Below, piece by piece: positions 22,303 to 31,155 of a DNA stretch of 47,840 nt (positions are counted from its first letter, which is position 1; each line of letters begins with the position of its first letter). Origin of the DNA: UBA6264 sp964531505 (GTDB lineage Bacteria > Patescibacteriota > Patescibacteriia > UBA2591 > UBA6264); NCBI GenBank assembly GCA_964531505.1, contig CAZHDT010000001.1, positions 1 to 47,840 of the forward strand. The letters run 5' to 3'. Made by a program: the position numbers and the translations under genes. The notes beneath the pieces are model-generated. The model was not told the DNA's origin. It made no database searches and saw only the letters and a list, made by a program, of their open reading frames with translations.

Positions 22303-23448
22303 ATGAAAATTGCGCATTTAGTTTCCACTTTTCCTCCTTATCACGGCGGGATGGGTAATGTTTGTTTTGTTCAAGCTGAAGAATTAGCTAAATTGGGGCA
22401 TCAAGTGATTGTCTTTGTCCCTGGTAATCCCCAAAATAATAGAAAAGAAAAAGGTTTTGAGATTAGATATTTAAAACCGTTATTCAGTTATGGCAATGCC
22501 TCTTTTATTCCGCAAATAATTAAAGATTTGAATAACTTTGATTTAATTCACCTTCATTGGCCGTTTTTGGGCGGGGCGGAAGCAGTTTTAATTCAACGGG
22601 TTTTTAAAAAACAAAAATCAAAATTGGTTATTCAATATCACATGGATTTAATTGCTTCTGGGTTTAGGGGTTTTATTTTTAAATTAGACTCTTTTTTGTT
22701 TCATTCTCTTTTGTTTAAAAAAGCGGATAAAATTTTAGTTTCTTCTTTAGACTACCTCCGACATTCTGATTTAAATAAATATTGGCAAAAAGATAAAAAT
22801 AAATTTTTAATCAGTCCTTTTGGCGTTAATTGGCAAAGATTTTATCCGCAAGTAAAAAAGCAACAATTATTAGATAAATATCATTTTAATCAAGGAAATA
22901 AGATCATTTTATCAGTCGGCGGTTTGGATAAAGCCCATTATTTTAAGGGGGTTAGTATTTTGATAAGGGTGATGGATAAATTAAAAGAAGAATTGTTAAA
23001 TTTAAAACTTTTGTTAGTTGGCGAGGGAGATTTGAAAAAAGATTATCAGAAATTGGTTTCTGATTTAGGAATAGAAAATAAAGTTGTTTTTACAGGAAGA
23101 ATTGAAGATTTTGAACTTCCTGATTATTATAATTTGTCCGATGTTTTTGTTTTTCCCTCATTTACTAAATCAGAAGCGTTTGGCTTGGTTTCTTTGGAGG
23201 CAATGGCTTGCGCTAAACCGATTATTGTTTCCAATCTTCCAGGACCGAGAAGTTTAGTGGAAGAAAATGGTTTTATTGTTGAAGTAAATGATATTGATGA
23301 TTTAAGCGAGAAAATCAAAAATATTTTTAAAGATAAAGAAAGATTAGAAAAATTTGGGCAAAAAAGTTTTAAATTAGTCAAGGAAAAATATTCTTGGCCG
23401 CAAATTGTCAAGGAAATAGAAAAAATTTATGAAAGGATTATTGGTTAA
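22303..23448 (+). CDS. family 4 glycosyltransferase
   Basis: A 381-residue GT-B fold sugar transferase. It begins MKIAHLVSTFPPYHGGMGNV, the usual nucleotide-sugar enzyme opening with a glycine loop. The C-terminal half has ILSVGGLDKAHYFKGVSILI, VFTGRIEDFELPDYYNLSDVFVFPS and the donor-binding E-x7-E motif EAFGLVSLEAMACAKPIIV near 288-306. It overlaps the following membrane protein gene by 20 bp, so the two probably work in one surface-glycan pathway. The acceptor is unknown. Confidence 0.92.
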   Translation: MKIAHLVSTFPPYHGGMGNVCFVQAEELAKLGHQVIVFVPGNPQNNRKEKGFEIRYLKPLFSYGNASFIPQIIKDLNNFDLIHLHWPFLGGAEAVLIQRVFKKQKSKLVIQYHMDLIASGFRGFIFKLDSFLFHSLLFKKADKILVSSLDYLRHSDLNKYWQKDKNKFLISPFGVNWQRFYPQVKKQQLLDKYHFNQGNKIILSVGGLDKAHYFKGVSILIRVMDKLKEELLNLKLLLVGEGDLKKDYQKLVSDLGIENKVVFTGRIEDFELPDYYNLSDVFVFPSFTKSEAFGLVSLEAMACAKPIIVSNLPGPRSLVEENGFIVEVNDIDDLSEKIKNIFKDKERLEKFGQKSFKLVKEKYSWPQIVKEIEKIYERIIG

Positions 23449-25690
23449 AAAAATAAAAGAAAATAAAAACTTTTTTTTCAGCTTAATAAGCGGGTTAGCG
23501 GTTGTCATTTGGTATTTGAATTTTTCATTTTTAAAAAGCTTTTTATTTTTAAACATTTTTTGCTTTATAATTTATTTTATTCTCAATTCTCTTTGGTTGG
23601 GAAAAATTTTAAAGAAAAGGGGATTTGAAAAGGAAACCCAATTTATTTTTGGTGGATTTTCCCTCGTTTATTTAATCGCTTTTGGAATGGCAATTCCGAT
23701 TGTGGTCTATAATGTAAGGCCATTTTATCTTTTTATTTGGCTTCTTCTTTTGACTTTAATAATTTCATTTTGGGCAAAAAAAATAAAACAAGATTTGCCG
23801 GAAAAAAAATTGTTTGAAGAAATAGAGAAAAAACAAGAAGGCGGGGGAGTAAAAAAAATAGTCTATTTTATTTTTTGGGCTTTATTTTTTATTGGTTGGC
23901 TTTTGTTGTTTTATAGCCGAACTGGAGAGTTCATCCGTTCTCCTTGGGAAGTAATCCATCCGCTTTATCTTTACGCTTGGCTTGGCATAATTTTTATTAT
24001 GGGTTGGCTGGCATTTTCAAGAATAAGGTTCAAAAACTTTTTATTTTTGATTATTTTAATTTCTTTTCTTTGCCATGCTTATTTAATAATTCCTTATCAG
24101 GCTGGGTTTGGTGGTGATAAATGGCGGCATCTTGGCGCTGAAAAATGGCTGATGCAAGGAAATGTTTACGCTCCAACCCTGATTGGAGAAAAAGCTGCTT
24201 TAACAAATGTTGGGCCGTTAAAAGTGCCGGAAGTTTTAGTGGCGGGAAATAAAACTTCTTATGCCAATATGTGGGGATTGGTTATTGCTTTATCATGGCT
24301 TACCGGAATCGATGTTTTTTATTTGGATTTATTAATCGGTTTTTTATTATTTTCCATATTTTTGCCCTTTCTCCTTTTAAAATTAGGTTTGTTTTTTTCG
24401 CGAAAAAAGGAGTTTTTAGCTTTGCTTTTATTAATACCGTTTTGTTTTTATCCATTCCAAGCCTACGCCAGCATTACTGTACCCATGACATTTTCTTTTT
24501 TACCGTTTTTATTTAGTTTAATTTTTATCGGGCGATATCTGACAGAAAAGAAATTTTCTTTAAAAATATTTTATTCATTGATTTTTTTAATTCCCTTTTT
24601 GTATTTTAATTATTTAATTTATTTGATTTTATTCTTGGAAATTTTTGTTTTAGCCATTATTTTTAAAAATTTTTACTTAAAAAAGAAATTGTTTTTGCCA
24701 TTAATTGTTTTTTGCACTGTAGTAATGGTTATTTTTATTCCCGCTTTAGAAACCTATAATCAATATTCATGGTTAAAAAATGACCCTCCTCCTAAAAGTA
24801 ATTTTATTGAGATGGTAAATGATTTTCCTGTTAAGTTGTTTTTTTCTCAAGCTGTTTTTCCAAGAATCTATGGTTTAGAACAAGATAATTGGCTTTATGC
24901 GACCACTGATAAAGGTTTATCCCGCTCAGTTATTTTTGAATTATTGCCCTGGGTTTTTATTTTAACACCATTAGTCTGGCTTTTGTTTTTTTATGGCTTG
25001 AAGCAAATTAAGAAATTAAAGCACCCAGAATGGGGAAAACTTTTTGTCATAGTGTTTTTAATTGTTTTTTTAAATCAAGCCATTTCTTTTTATTTTTTAG
25101 ACGGCAATCATTTATTGAGTAAACGTTTGGTGGTTTTTACTTCTTTTTTATTTTTTTTCCCATTAAGCGCGGGAATTTATTTTTTTGTTAAAAATTTGGA
25201 AAATGTTTTTTCTCAAAAAGCCCTTATTTTTTGCACGGCTTCATTTTTAGCTCTTTTATCAGTGACGGTTTATGTTTCCGGTCCAAAATTTCAGGTGGTA
25301 ACCGGAGATGAGTTTAAAGCGGCAAAATATCTTTGGGAAAAAATTGAAAAAAATGTAGGTCAAAACTATTGTGTTTTAGCAAACACTTGGCCATTGTTGT
25401 CTTTAGAAGGGGTTTCCGGTCGACAGATTATTGCTGGAGGATTTCCGTATTATTATGAATATCGCCAGCCGGAAAGAGTCCAGCTTTTTGATAATCTTAA
25501 TAAAAATCCGTCTTTGCGCGATTTGAATAAAGCATTAGAAATCACTAAATCAAAAGAATGTTATTTTATGACTGAAGAGCGTTGGCTTTATTTTGATAAG
25601 AGAAAGGAAAATATTGAACAATTAGATAAAATACTGGGGCCGAGAAAAGAAATTGGCAAAGTGATGATATGGCATTATCAGCCAGATTAA
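23429..25690 (+). CDS. large multi-helix membrane protein, glycosyltransferase-C-like
   Basis: A 753-residue protein with about a dozen or more transmembrane segments through residues 15-590 and a soluble C-terminal part of about 140 residues. The long first outside loop (around 215-270: YQAGFGGDKWRHLGAEKWLMQG) and the overall plan resemble integral GT-C enzymes that use lipid-linked sugars, but no diagnostic Asp-rich pair can be fixed from sequence alone. It overlaps the GT4 gene before it and is followed by two small envelope proteins. It is reasonable to read it as a surface-glycan membrane enzyme or flippase-like protein; the function is not recognised. Confidence 0.6.
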   Translation: MKGLLVKKIKENKNFFFSLISGLAVVIWYLNFSFLKSFLFLNIFCFIIYFILNSLWLGKILKKRGFEKETQFIFGGFSLVYLIAFGMAIPIVVYNVRPFYLFIWLLLLTLIISFWAKKIKQDLPEKKLFEEIEKKQEGGGVKKIVYFIFWALFFIGWLLLFYSRTGEFIRSPWEVIHPLYLYAWLGIIFIMGWLAFSRIRFKNFLFLIILISFLCHAYLIIPYQAGFGGDKWRHLGAEKWLMQGNVYAPTLIGEKAALTNVGPLKVPEVLVAGNKTSYANMWGLVIALSWLTGIDVFYLDLLIGFLLFSIFLPFLLLKLGLFFSRKKEFLALLLLIPFCFYPFQAYASITVPMTFSFLPFLFSLIFIGRYLTEKKFSLKIFYSLIFLIPFLYFNYLIYLILFLEIFVLAIIFKNFYLKKKLFLPLIVFCTVVMVIFIPALETYNQYSWLKNDPPPKSNFIEMVNDFPVKLFFSQAVFPRIYGLEQDNWLYATTDKGLSRSVIFELLPWVFILTPLVWLLFFYGLKQIKKLKHPEWGKLFVIVFLIVFLNQAISFYFLDGNHLLSKRLVVFTSFLFFFPLSAGIYFFVKNLENVFSQKALIFCTASFLALLSVTVYVSGPKFQVVTGDEFKAAKYLWEKIEKNVGQNYCVLANTWPLLSLEGVSGRQIIAGGFPYYYEYRQPERVQLFDNLNKNPSLRDLNKALEITKSKECYFMTEERWLYFDKRKENIEQLDKILGPRKEIGKVMIWHYQPD

Positions 25691-25725
25691 ATTTAATTTT
25701 TGGTTTAATTTTTTAAAAAAAAGAC

Positions 25726-26589
25726 GTGAAAAGAATATTTTTAAAAATTTATCGTTTATTTGTATTGGTTAGTATTTTAGTTTTATTATTTTGGCTTTGC
25801 CAAAAGAATGTGGTGACGGGGGGAAAACTTTTTATTGAACGAGATTTTTGTAATCAATCCCGTTTTATTAGCAATTTTTATCCAGAAGAAAGAGTTGGGG
25901 AAACAGAGAAGGAGAGGGGTGAATGTTTTCAAAAAGTTTTTGTTGAACCGGCTTATTTTAAGATTAAGATACCGAGAACTTTTGAACGGGCAAAAATTAG
26001 AATATTTTTTCAAAATTTTGATCAAGAAAATTTACAATTAGGATTGATAAAGAAAAGGGAATTTCCTTTGGATTGGCGATTTACTTTAAAACCATTAGAA
26101 AATAAAACCTTAGATTATTTGAACTGGTTTAGATTGTCAGAACAGGGGATTACTCTATGGCAAAAAGAAAAAGAGTTTGACCGCATTTATGATTTTGTAA
26201 ACAATCTTCCTAAAGATAAAAAAATTGGCACATTTTTTTATGATTTTAGTCCGGAAATAAAAAATGGTTTTGATAATATAAAAAAATGGAATTTACAAGA
26301 TTCGATTAACAATTTTGATTATTTAATCGCCGACTATCAGTCTCCTCAGCAAGAAAATAACTGGAAAATGTCAGAAATAGATTTTTTAGTAGGAAAAGAA
26401 TATTTAAACGAACATGCTTTAGAATTTATGATTTCCGCTCCGGGCTTAACGGACCATCGTTATGAGATAAAAATTAAGAAAATTGAAGTGGAATTAATTA
26501 GGCCGGAAGCGAATTGGCAAAGCTTCATTTTTGATTTAAAAGACTATTTATTAAGAAAAATACAAAATGTTAAAGAAAAAATCAGTTAA
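25726..26589 (+). CDS. membrane-anchored exported protein, GTG start
   Basis: A 287-residue protein with one N-terminal transmembrane helix (about 9-27) and an otherwise soluble outside domain rich in Phe, Lys and Asp/Glu. The first codon is GTG at 25726; no ATG nearby gives a full anchor. The domain has Cys42 and Cys66 that could pair outside the cell. No family is recognised. It sits between the large membrane protein and a small membrane protein, whose frame overlaps its end by 23 bp, so it probably belongs to the same envelope unit. Confidence 0.55.
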   Translation: MKRIFLKIYRLFVLVSILVLLFWLCQKNVVTGGKLFIERDFCNQSRFISNFYPEERVGETEKERGECFQKVFVEPAYFKIKIPRTFERAKIRIFFQNFDQENLQLGLIKKREFPLDWRFTLKPLENKTLDYLNWFRLSEQGITLWQKEKEFDRIYDFVNNLPKDKKIGTFFYDFSPEIKNGFDNIKKWNLQDSINNFDYLIADYQSPQQENNWKMSEIDFLVGKEYLNEHALEFMISAPGLTDHRYEIKIKKIEVELIRPEANWQSFIFDLKDYLLRKIQNVKEKIS

Positions 26590-26788
26590 ATTTGTTTATT
26601 ATTTTTTTCGCGATTTGTTTTTTGCTTCCGGATTTTGTTTTTTGCTTCTTTTAATAGTTGAGGATATTCAACCCGGTTTTGTCAGCTTTTGGTTGGATTT
26701 TAAATATTTTTTAATATTTTGTTTTTTAACCGGCATTTTGGCTTTATTTACATCTAAAGAAAAAAATGTTATAATTAAAAAAATATGA
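26567..26788 (+). CDS. small two-helix membrane protein
   Basis: A 73-residue protein with two hydrophobic helices (about 14-31 and 43-62), basic at both ends. It overlaps the previous gene by 23 bp and rmuC by 4 bp. The overlap and the membrane pattern support a real coupled gene, but no family is recognised. A TATAAT (26770-26775) inside its end could start rmuC transcription. Confidence 0.5.
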   Translation: MLKKKSVKFVYYFFRDLFFASGFCFLLLLIVEDIQPGFVSFWLDFKYFLIFCFLTGILALFTSKEKNVIIKKI

Positions 26789-27837
26789 ATAGCCTGCAAT
26801 TTTTTATTTTAATTTTTATTTTTATCGGCGGTCTTTTAATAATCGCTTATTTTTTGAATAAAAAATTTAAACAGTTTGAGGGTGGGAAAGAAGAGCAACA
26901 AAATCAGGGAATTATGATGTTGCAAAATCAATTAGGGGAAATTAGGCAAAGTGTAGAGTCGCAATATAAACAAAGTGTTGAGTTAACTAGAAATTTTACT
27001 GAAAAGTTAAGCAAGCTCGACCAAACTAATCAGCAGGTAGTTAATTTTGCCGACCAATTGCAAAACCTTCAGGATATTTTAAAAAATCCAAAACAAAGGG
27101 GAATTTTAGGCGAGTATTTATTGGAATCAGTTTTAAAAAATGTTTTACCCCCTAAAATTTATCAAATGCAATATAATCTTGGCCGAGATGAAAAAGGGGA
27201 AAAAGATTTAATTGTTGATGCGGTTATTTTTATCAAGGACAAGATTTTACCAATTGATTCAAAATTTTCTTTGGAAAATTATAACCGCTTAGTCAATGAA
27301 CATGATTTAGAAAAGCAAAAACAATTGGAAAAGTTATTCAAGCAAGATTTAAAGAATCGGATTGACGAAACAGCAAAATATATTCAACCCTCAAAAAATA
27401 CTTTTGAATTTGCTTTTATGTTTATTCCTTCTGAAACAATTTATTATGATTTATTGGTGAGTCAAATCGGCGCGATTAAAACCGTTTCCCATGATTTGAT
27501 TGAATATGCTTTTAAGAAAAAAAAGGTAATTATCGTTTCTCCCACTACTCTTTTAGCTTATTTACAAATGGTTTTACAGGGTTTGCGTTCGTTGCAGATT
27601 GAGGAATCTACCAAAGAGATTCAAAAAAATGTGGAAGAACTCGGCCGGCATATTATTAAATATGATATTTTTCTCCAGAAATTGGGCAATAATTTAGGAA
27701 CAACAGTTAATGCTTTTAATGCGGCGCATCAGGAATTTAAAAAAATAGATAAAGATGTATTTAGAATTGCTGGTAAAGGTAAAAGTGAAATTGAACCGCT
27801 TTCTATTGCCAGGCCTAAAATAATTGATGGAAAATAA
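26785..27837 (+). CDS. rmuC: RmuC-family DNA recombination protein
   Basis: A 350-residue protein with an N-terminal transmembrane helix (3-24), a coiled-coil segment (about 30-105) and the RmuC nuclease-like domain: RGILGEYLLESVLKNVLPP near 110, PIDSKFSLENYNRL near 170, YIQPSKNTFEFAFMFIPSETIYYDLL near 206-230 and KVIIVSPTTLLAYLQMV. RmuC proteins limit DNA inversions and rearrangements. It shares a four-base overlap with the previous gene. It also has an internal TATAAT box 9 nt upstream of the ATG, so it may have its own near-leaderless transcript. Confidence 0.92.
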   Translation: MNSLQFFILIFIFIGGLLIIAYFLNKKFKQFEGGKEEQQNQGIMMLQNQLGEIRQSVESQYKQSVELTRNFTEKLSKLDQTNQQVVNFADQLQNLQDILKNPKQRGILGEYLLESVLKNVLPPKIYQMQYNLGRDEKGEKDLIVDAVIFIKDKILPIDSKFSLENYNRLVNEHDLEKQKQLEKLFKQDLKNRIDETAKYIQPSKNTFEFAFMFIPSETIYYDLLVSQIGAIKTVSHDLIEYAFKKKKVIIVSPTTLLAYLQMVLQGLRSLQIEESTKEIQKNVEELGRHIIKYDIFLQKLGNNLGTTVNAFNAAHQEFKKIDKDVFRIAGKGKSEIEPLSIARPKIIDGK

Positions 27838-27842
27838 TTTTT

Positions 27843-28982
27843 ATGAAAAAGACAGATTTTAGTTTTATTAAAGCGACATCAATTTTAATCGGCACCATTG
27901 TAGGTGCCGGTATTTTTAGTTTGCCTTATGCTTTTTCAAAAAGCGGTTTTATAGTAGGGATAGTTTACCTCTTATTATTATCTTTAGTTTTCTTAATTAT
28001 TAAAAATTGTTATGCTGAAGTCATTTTAAGGACCAATCAGGAGTTAGAAATGGCTGGTTATGTGGAAAAATATTTAGGCCGTAAGGGGAAGATTTTAATT
28101 ACTCTTTCTTTGATTTTAGGAATTTACGGGGCTTTGGTCGCTTATGTCATCGGAGTGGGAGGATTTCTTCATTCTTTACTTAATCCTGTTTTAGGAGGCA
28201 GTCAAATTTTTTGGTCAGTTCTTTTTTGGGGATTAGCAAGTTTGCTGGTTTTAAAAGGCATTGGCATTATTGGCAGTTTAGAAGTAATAATGGCATTGGG
28301 ATTAAGTTTTATGGTTTTTTTTGTTTTAGGGTTGGCGTTTCCATATCTTAATTTTGATAATTTAAAAACCTTTGAATTAAACAATTTATTTTTTCCATAT
28401 GGCGTAGTGCTTTTTGCTTTGGGTGGCGCTTCGGCCATTCCTACGGTAAGAAGAGTTTTGGGAGATAAAGTTCATTTATTAAGAAAATTGATGGCTTTGG
28501 GAGTATTTATTCCTGTTTTAATTTATCTTATTTTTTGTTTTGTTGTGGTTGGGGTGAGCGGATTAAATACAACCGAAACAGCATTGGTCGGGCTGGCTAA
28601 TTTTACAAACGGGAAAATTTTATTAATTGGCGGTTTATTCGGTATTATGGCAATGACGACTTCTTTTCTTTCATTGGGTTATATTTTAAGAGAGCTTTTT
28701 CATCGAGATTATAAAATTCCTTTGCTACCTGCTTGGATTTTAACTGTTTTTATTCCTTTAATTTTTTATCTTTTAGGTTTGAGAAATTTTATTATCGTGG
28801 TTAGTTTTGCAGGAGGGGTTTTATCAGGATTACAAGGAATTATTCTAATTCTTACTTATTATCAAGCCAAAAAAAAGGGAGACCGCAAACCAGAAATAAG
28901 TTTTAATTTGCCGAAGTCCCTTGCTTATATCATTTATTTGATTTTTATTTTTGGCATTATTTATCAATTTATTTATGTTTAA
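27843..28982 (+). CDS. amino-acid permease (Tyr/Trp-type, HAAAP/APC family)
   Basis: A 379-residue transporter with about eleven transmembrane helices. The opening FIKATSILIGTIVGAGIFSLPYAFSKSG (8-35) is the unwound first helix of APC-fold carriers, close to the aromatic-amino-acid (TyrP/Mtr) branch. It likely imports amino acids with protons, which suits an organism with few biosynthetic pathways. It begins 5 bp after rmuC, and its stop codon lies inside the start of ackA (overlap of 8 bp). The exact substrate cannot be read from sequence. Confidence 0.85.
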   Translation: MKKTDFSFIKATSILIGTIVGAGIFSLPYAFSKSGFIVGIVYLLLLSLVFLIIKNCYAEVILRTNQELEMAGYVEKYLGRKGKILITLSLILGIYGALVAYVIGVGGFLHSLLNPVLGGSQIFWSVLFWGLASLLVLKGIGIIGSLEVIMALGLSFMVFFVLGLAFPYLNFDNLKTFELNNLFFPYGVVLFALGGASAIPTVRRVLGDKVHLLRKLMALGVFIPVLIYLIFCFVVVGVSGLNTTETALVGLANFTNGKILLIGGLFGIMAMTTSFLSLGYILRELFHRDYKIPLLPAWILTVFIPLIFYLLGLRNFIIVVSFAGGVLSGLQGIILILTYYQAKKKGDRKPEISFNLPKSLAYIIYLIFIFGIIYQFIYV

Positions 28983-30051
28983 ACAAAAAACAATTTTAGT
29001 TTTTAATGCCGGGAGCACTTCCTTGAAGTATCAAATTTTTCAAGAGAAAACTTTGCGAGTTTTAGCAAAGAAAGATTTTTCTAATTTGAATTATAAAAAG
29101 AATGACCACTTAACAGTTTTTAATAAAATATTGCAAGAAATAGGAGATTTAGATTTAATAAAAATTGTCGGACATCGCATTGTTCATGGGGGGACAAAGT
29201 TTAATCAGTCGACCCTGCTAATTTCTCGAACAGTTAAAGAAATTTCAAAATTCAATCATTTAGCCCCATTGCATAATCCTTATGCTTTGAAAATTTTAGC
29301 TCTGGCGCAAAAATATTTTTTAAAAACTCCTCACTTAGGAGTTTTTGATACTTCCTTTTTCTCTTCTTTGCCCGATAAGGCAAAAATTTATGCCATACCT
29401 TTAAAATATTATCAAAAGGAAGGAATTCAAAGATTCGGTTTTCATGGCATTTCTCATTATTATTTAGCAGAACAAGCGGCAAAGAAATTAAATAAAAAGC
29501 TCACTGAAATAAATTTAATCACTTGTCATTTGGGAGGGGGAGCCAGTATTACCGCCATTAAAAATGGAAAAGCGGTTGATACCAGTATGGGCATGACACC
29601 CTTGGAAGGTTTAGTAATGATGACGCGCGCTGGCGATATTGATCCTGGTTTAATTTTTCATTTAATTAAAGAAAATAAATTATCCCAAGAAAAGGTTTAT
29701 GATTTACTTAATTATGAGTCGGGAATTAAAGGTTTATCAAATCAAACAAATTTTTTAAACCTTTTAACCAAGGTTAAACAAGGGGAAGCTAAATCAAAAT
29801 TGGCATTGGAAATATTTATTTATCGAATCCAAAAATATATTGGCGCTTATTTTGGCATTTTAGGAAAAGTAGACGCGATTGTTTTTTCCGGGGCTATCGG
29901 CGCTGGTGATTATTATACTGTGCGGAAAATTAAAAAAGGATTTAAGATTTTAGACCAAGTAAAAATTTTAAGAATAAAAACGGATGAAGAAAGGGCAATT
30001 GCTAAAGAATGCGAGATTTTTTTAAATAAAAAAATATTTTCTAAAAATTAA
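28975..30051 (+). CDS. ackA: acetate kinase
   Basis: Makes ATP and acetate from acetyl-phosphate. Family motifs: VFNAGSTSLKYQIF at 7-20, VGHRIVHGG near 65, FGFHGISHYYL near 150, LGGGASITAIKNGKAVDTSMGMTPLEGLVMMTRAGDIDPG near 180-220. At 358 residues it is shorter than the usual near 400, and the late motif FTGGIGEN is changed to FSGAIGAGD. The ATG at 28975 is chosen because it gives the standard short lead to NAGS; an upstream start at 28951 lies inside the permease gene. With PduL at 19856 it gives substrate-level phosphorylation. Confidence 0.93.
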   Translation: MFKQKTILVFNAGSTSLKYQIFQEKTLRVLAKKDFSNLNYKKNDHLTVFNKILQEIGDLDLIKIVGHRIVHGGTKFNQSTLLISRTVKEISKFNHLAPLHNPYALKILALAQKYFLKTPHLGVFDTSFFSSLPDKAKIYAIPLKYYQKEGIQRFGFHGISHYYLAEQAAKKLNKKLTEINLITCHLGGGASITAIKNGKAVDTSMGMTPLEGLVMMTRAGDIDPGLIFHLIKENKLSQEKVYDLLNYESGIKGLSNQTNFLNLLTKVKQGEAKSKLALEIFIYRIQKYIGAYFGILGKVDAIVFSGAIGAGDYYTVRKIKKGFKILDQVKILRIKTDEERAIAKECEIFLNKKIFSKN

Positions 30052-30080
30052 TTGGCAAGAGATTTTAATTTAAATTAACA

Positions 30081-30947
30081 ATGAAATTGTTGGAAAATTT
30101 TGATTATTATAAAAATAAAGCGAGAGACTTAATGGAAGAGTCAATTATTCTAAATATCCGCCCTTTGGACAAGGTGGAAACGGGCAAATTGGAAGCCTTT
30201 TTTAATTTAACAAAAAGCGAAAAATTTTTAGAAGTTTTATCTTTAATAAAAGATATTTTACCGAAAGATTTTTTGAATAAATTAAATTGTCGGGAGAAAA
30301 TATATGATTCAAGCGAATTGCCGTTTGACCCTGAAAAATTTAGTTTTGAAGGCTTAAAAAGTTATGGCGGGGCAGTAAGAGTTTATCTTTTAAAAAGTTT
30401 GGAAAATAGATTGCCGTCTTACGCCTTAAAAATATTTAGGGACAGTTATATTAAGAAGTTTTTTGAAAATTCCGATGAAGCGGCTAAATTGTTTAAAGAG
30501 GAAGTGGAGGAAATTAAAAAATGGTATTCAGATGATTTACATGATATTTTTCTTCCCGAATACATTATTAAATTAAAGAGTCCATCAAGCAAGAAAGAAT
30601 CTTTAGCCATTCTCCAACCTTATCAAACGGGCGAGATTATTGATGTTTTCGAAGAAATTAAAAAAGAAGATTTAATTAAATTATTAAAAGAAAACTTGGA
30701 TTTTCAAAAAACTTTTTTAAATTTTATTACTCAGACCGTAAAGCATGTTGAGAAGACTGAAGAAATTCTTGATTTTTTGGGCAATAAAAATTTATCAATT
30801 ATTATTAATCAGGAGAAAAAACCGAAGTTGATAGTATTGGACCCGCATCATATTTTTAAAACCAGCGATAAACAAAATCATTGTGGAGAAAGATGCGCAA
30901 AAAGAATAGACTATCTTAAAAGTGTTGCTCAAGAATTATTAAAATAA
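30081..30947 (+). CDS. kinase-like protein of unknown family
   Basis: A 288-residue soluble protein. Several patterns suggest a eukaryotic-type kinase or YrbL/phosphotransferase fold: a strand YALKIFRDSY (about 113-122) with a central lysine as in the ATP-binding strand, a hinge-like LAILQPYQTG (about 173-182), and DFLGNKNLSIIINQE followed by KLIVLDPHHI (about 231-258), which looks like the catalytic-loop asparagine and the metal-binding aspartate. No glycine loop is clear. It ends with HCGERCAKRIDYL. It follows ackA by 29 bp and precedes a strong terminator. The kinase reading is inference; the alternative is an unrelated alpha-beta protein. Confidence 0.4.
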   Translation: MKLLENFDYYKNKARDLMEESIILNIRPLDKVETGKLEAFFNLTKSEKFLEVLSLIKDILPKDFLNKLNCREKIYDSSELPFDPEKFSFEGLKSYGGAVRVYLLKSLENRLPSYALKIFRDSYIKKFFENSDEAAKLFKEEVEEIKKWYSDDLHDIFLPEYIIKLKSPSSKKESLAILQPYQTGEIIDVFEEIKKEDLIKLLKENLDFQKTFLNFITQTVKHVEKTEEILDFLGNKNLSIIINQEKKPKLIVLDPHHIFKTSDKQNHCGERCAKRIDYLKSVAQELLK

Positions 30948-30992
30948 ATTTTTATATTTTTTGAAAAAGATATAAAGAAATCTATTAGACAG

Positions 30993-31020
30993 AATCGCTT
31001 AATATAATTAAGCGATTTTT
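30993..31020 (+). terminator. terminator closing the 22303-30947 run
   Basis: AATCGCTTAAT (30993-31003), loop ATA, ATTAAGCGATT (31007-31017), then TTT: an 11-bp stem between the kinase-like gene and the mraZ promoter. Confidence 0.85.
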
Positions 31021-31047
31021 GCATTAAAAGTTTTCCACAGCCTTTAT

Positions 31048-31076
31048 TTGCTTTGTGGGAAGAAATGGTATATAAT
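31048..31076 (+). promoter_or_regulatory. promoter of the mraZ/cell-wall cluster
   Basis: TTGCTT (31048-31053), 17-bp spacer, TATAAT (31071-31076). Transcription would start near 31083, just before the GTGG repeats. Confidence 0.7.
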
Positions 31077-31085
31077 ATATTTGTT

Positions 31086-31111
31086 GTGGACACCTGTGGA
31101 TAAAAGTGGGG
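31086..31111 (+). promoter_or_regulatory. MraZ operator: three GTGG repeats, 10-bp period
   Basis: GTGGAC (31086), GTGGAT (31096) and GTGGGG (31106) are spaced by exactly 10 bp, the pattern described for MraZ boxes upstream of mraZ (direct TGGG-type repeats one helical turn apart). Extra GTGGGA at 31055 and GTGGAT at 31128 flank them. So MraZ probably controls its own cluster here. Confidence 0.8.
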
Positions 31112-31135
31112 AAAAGTTAAGCAACCTGTGGATAA
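31095..31135 (-). promoter_or_regulatory. two perfect DnaA boxes over the MraZ operator
   Basis: TGTGGATAA occurs at 31095-31103 and 31127-31135 (minus-strand DnaA boxes), and TTTTCCACA at 31031-31039 is one base off consensus. The first box shares its GTGGA with the middle MraZ repeat, so the two proteins would compete. Confidence 0.55.
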
Positions 31136-31155
31136 CTAAATTTAAGCAATTTTAT

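Noticed and set aside
31048..31155. Longer N-terminus for MraZ using the start at 31048
   Set aside because: The frame is open, but these 108 bp hold the -35/-10 boxes and the GTGG operator repeats, and MraZ proteins begin at the MFIGEY-type sequence.
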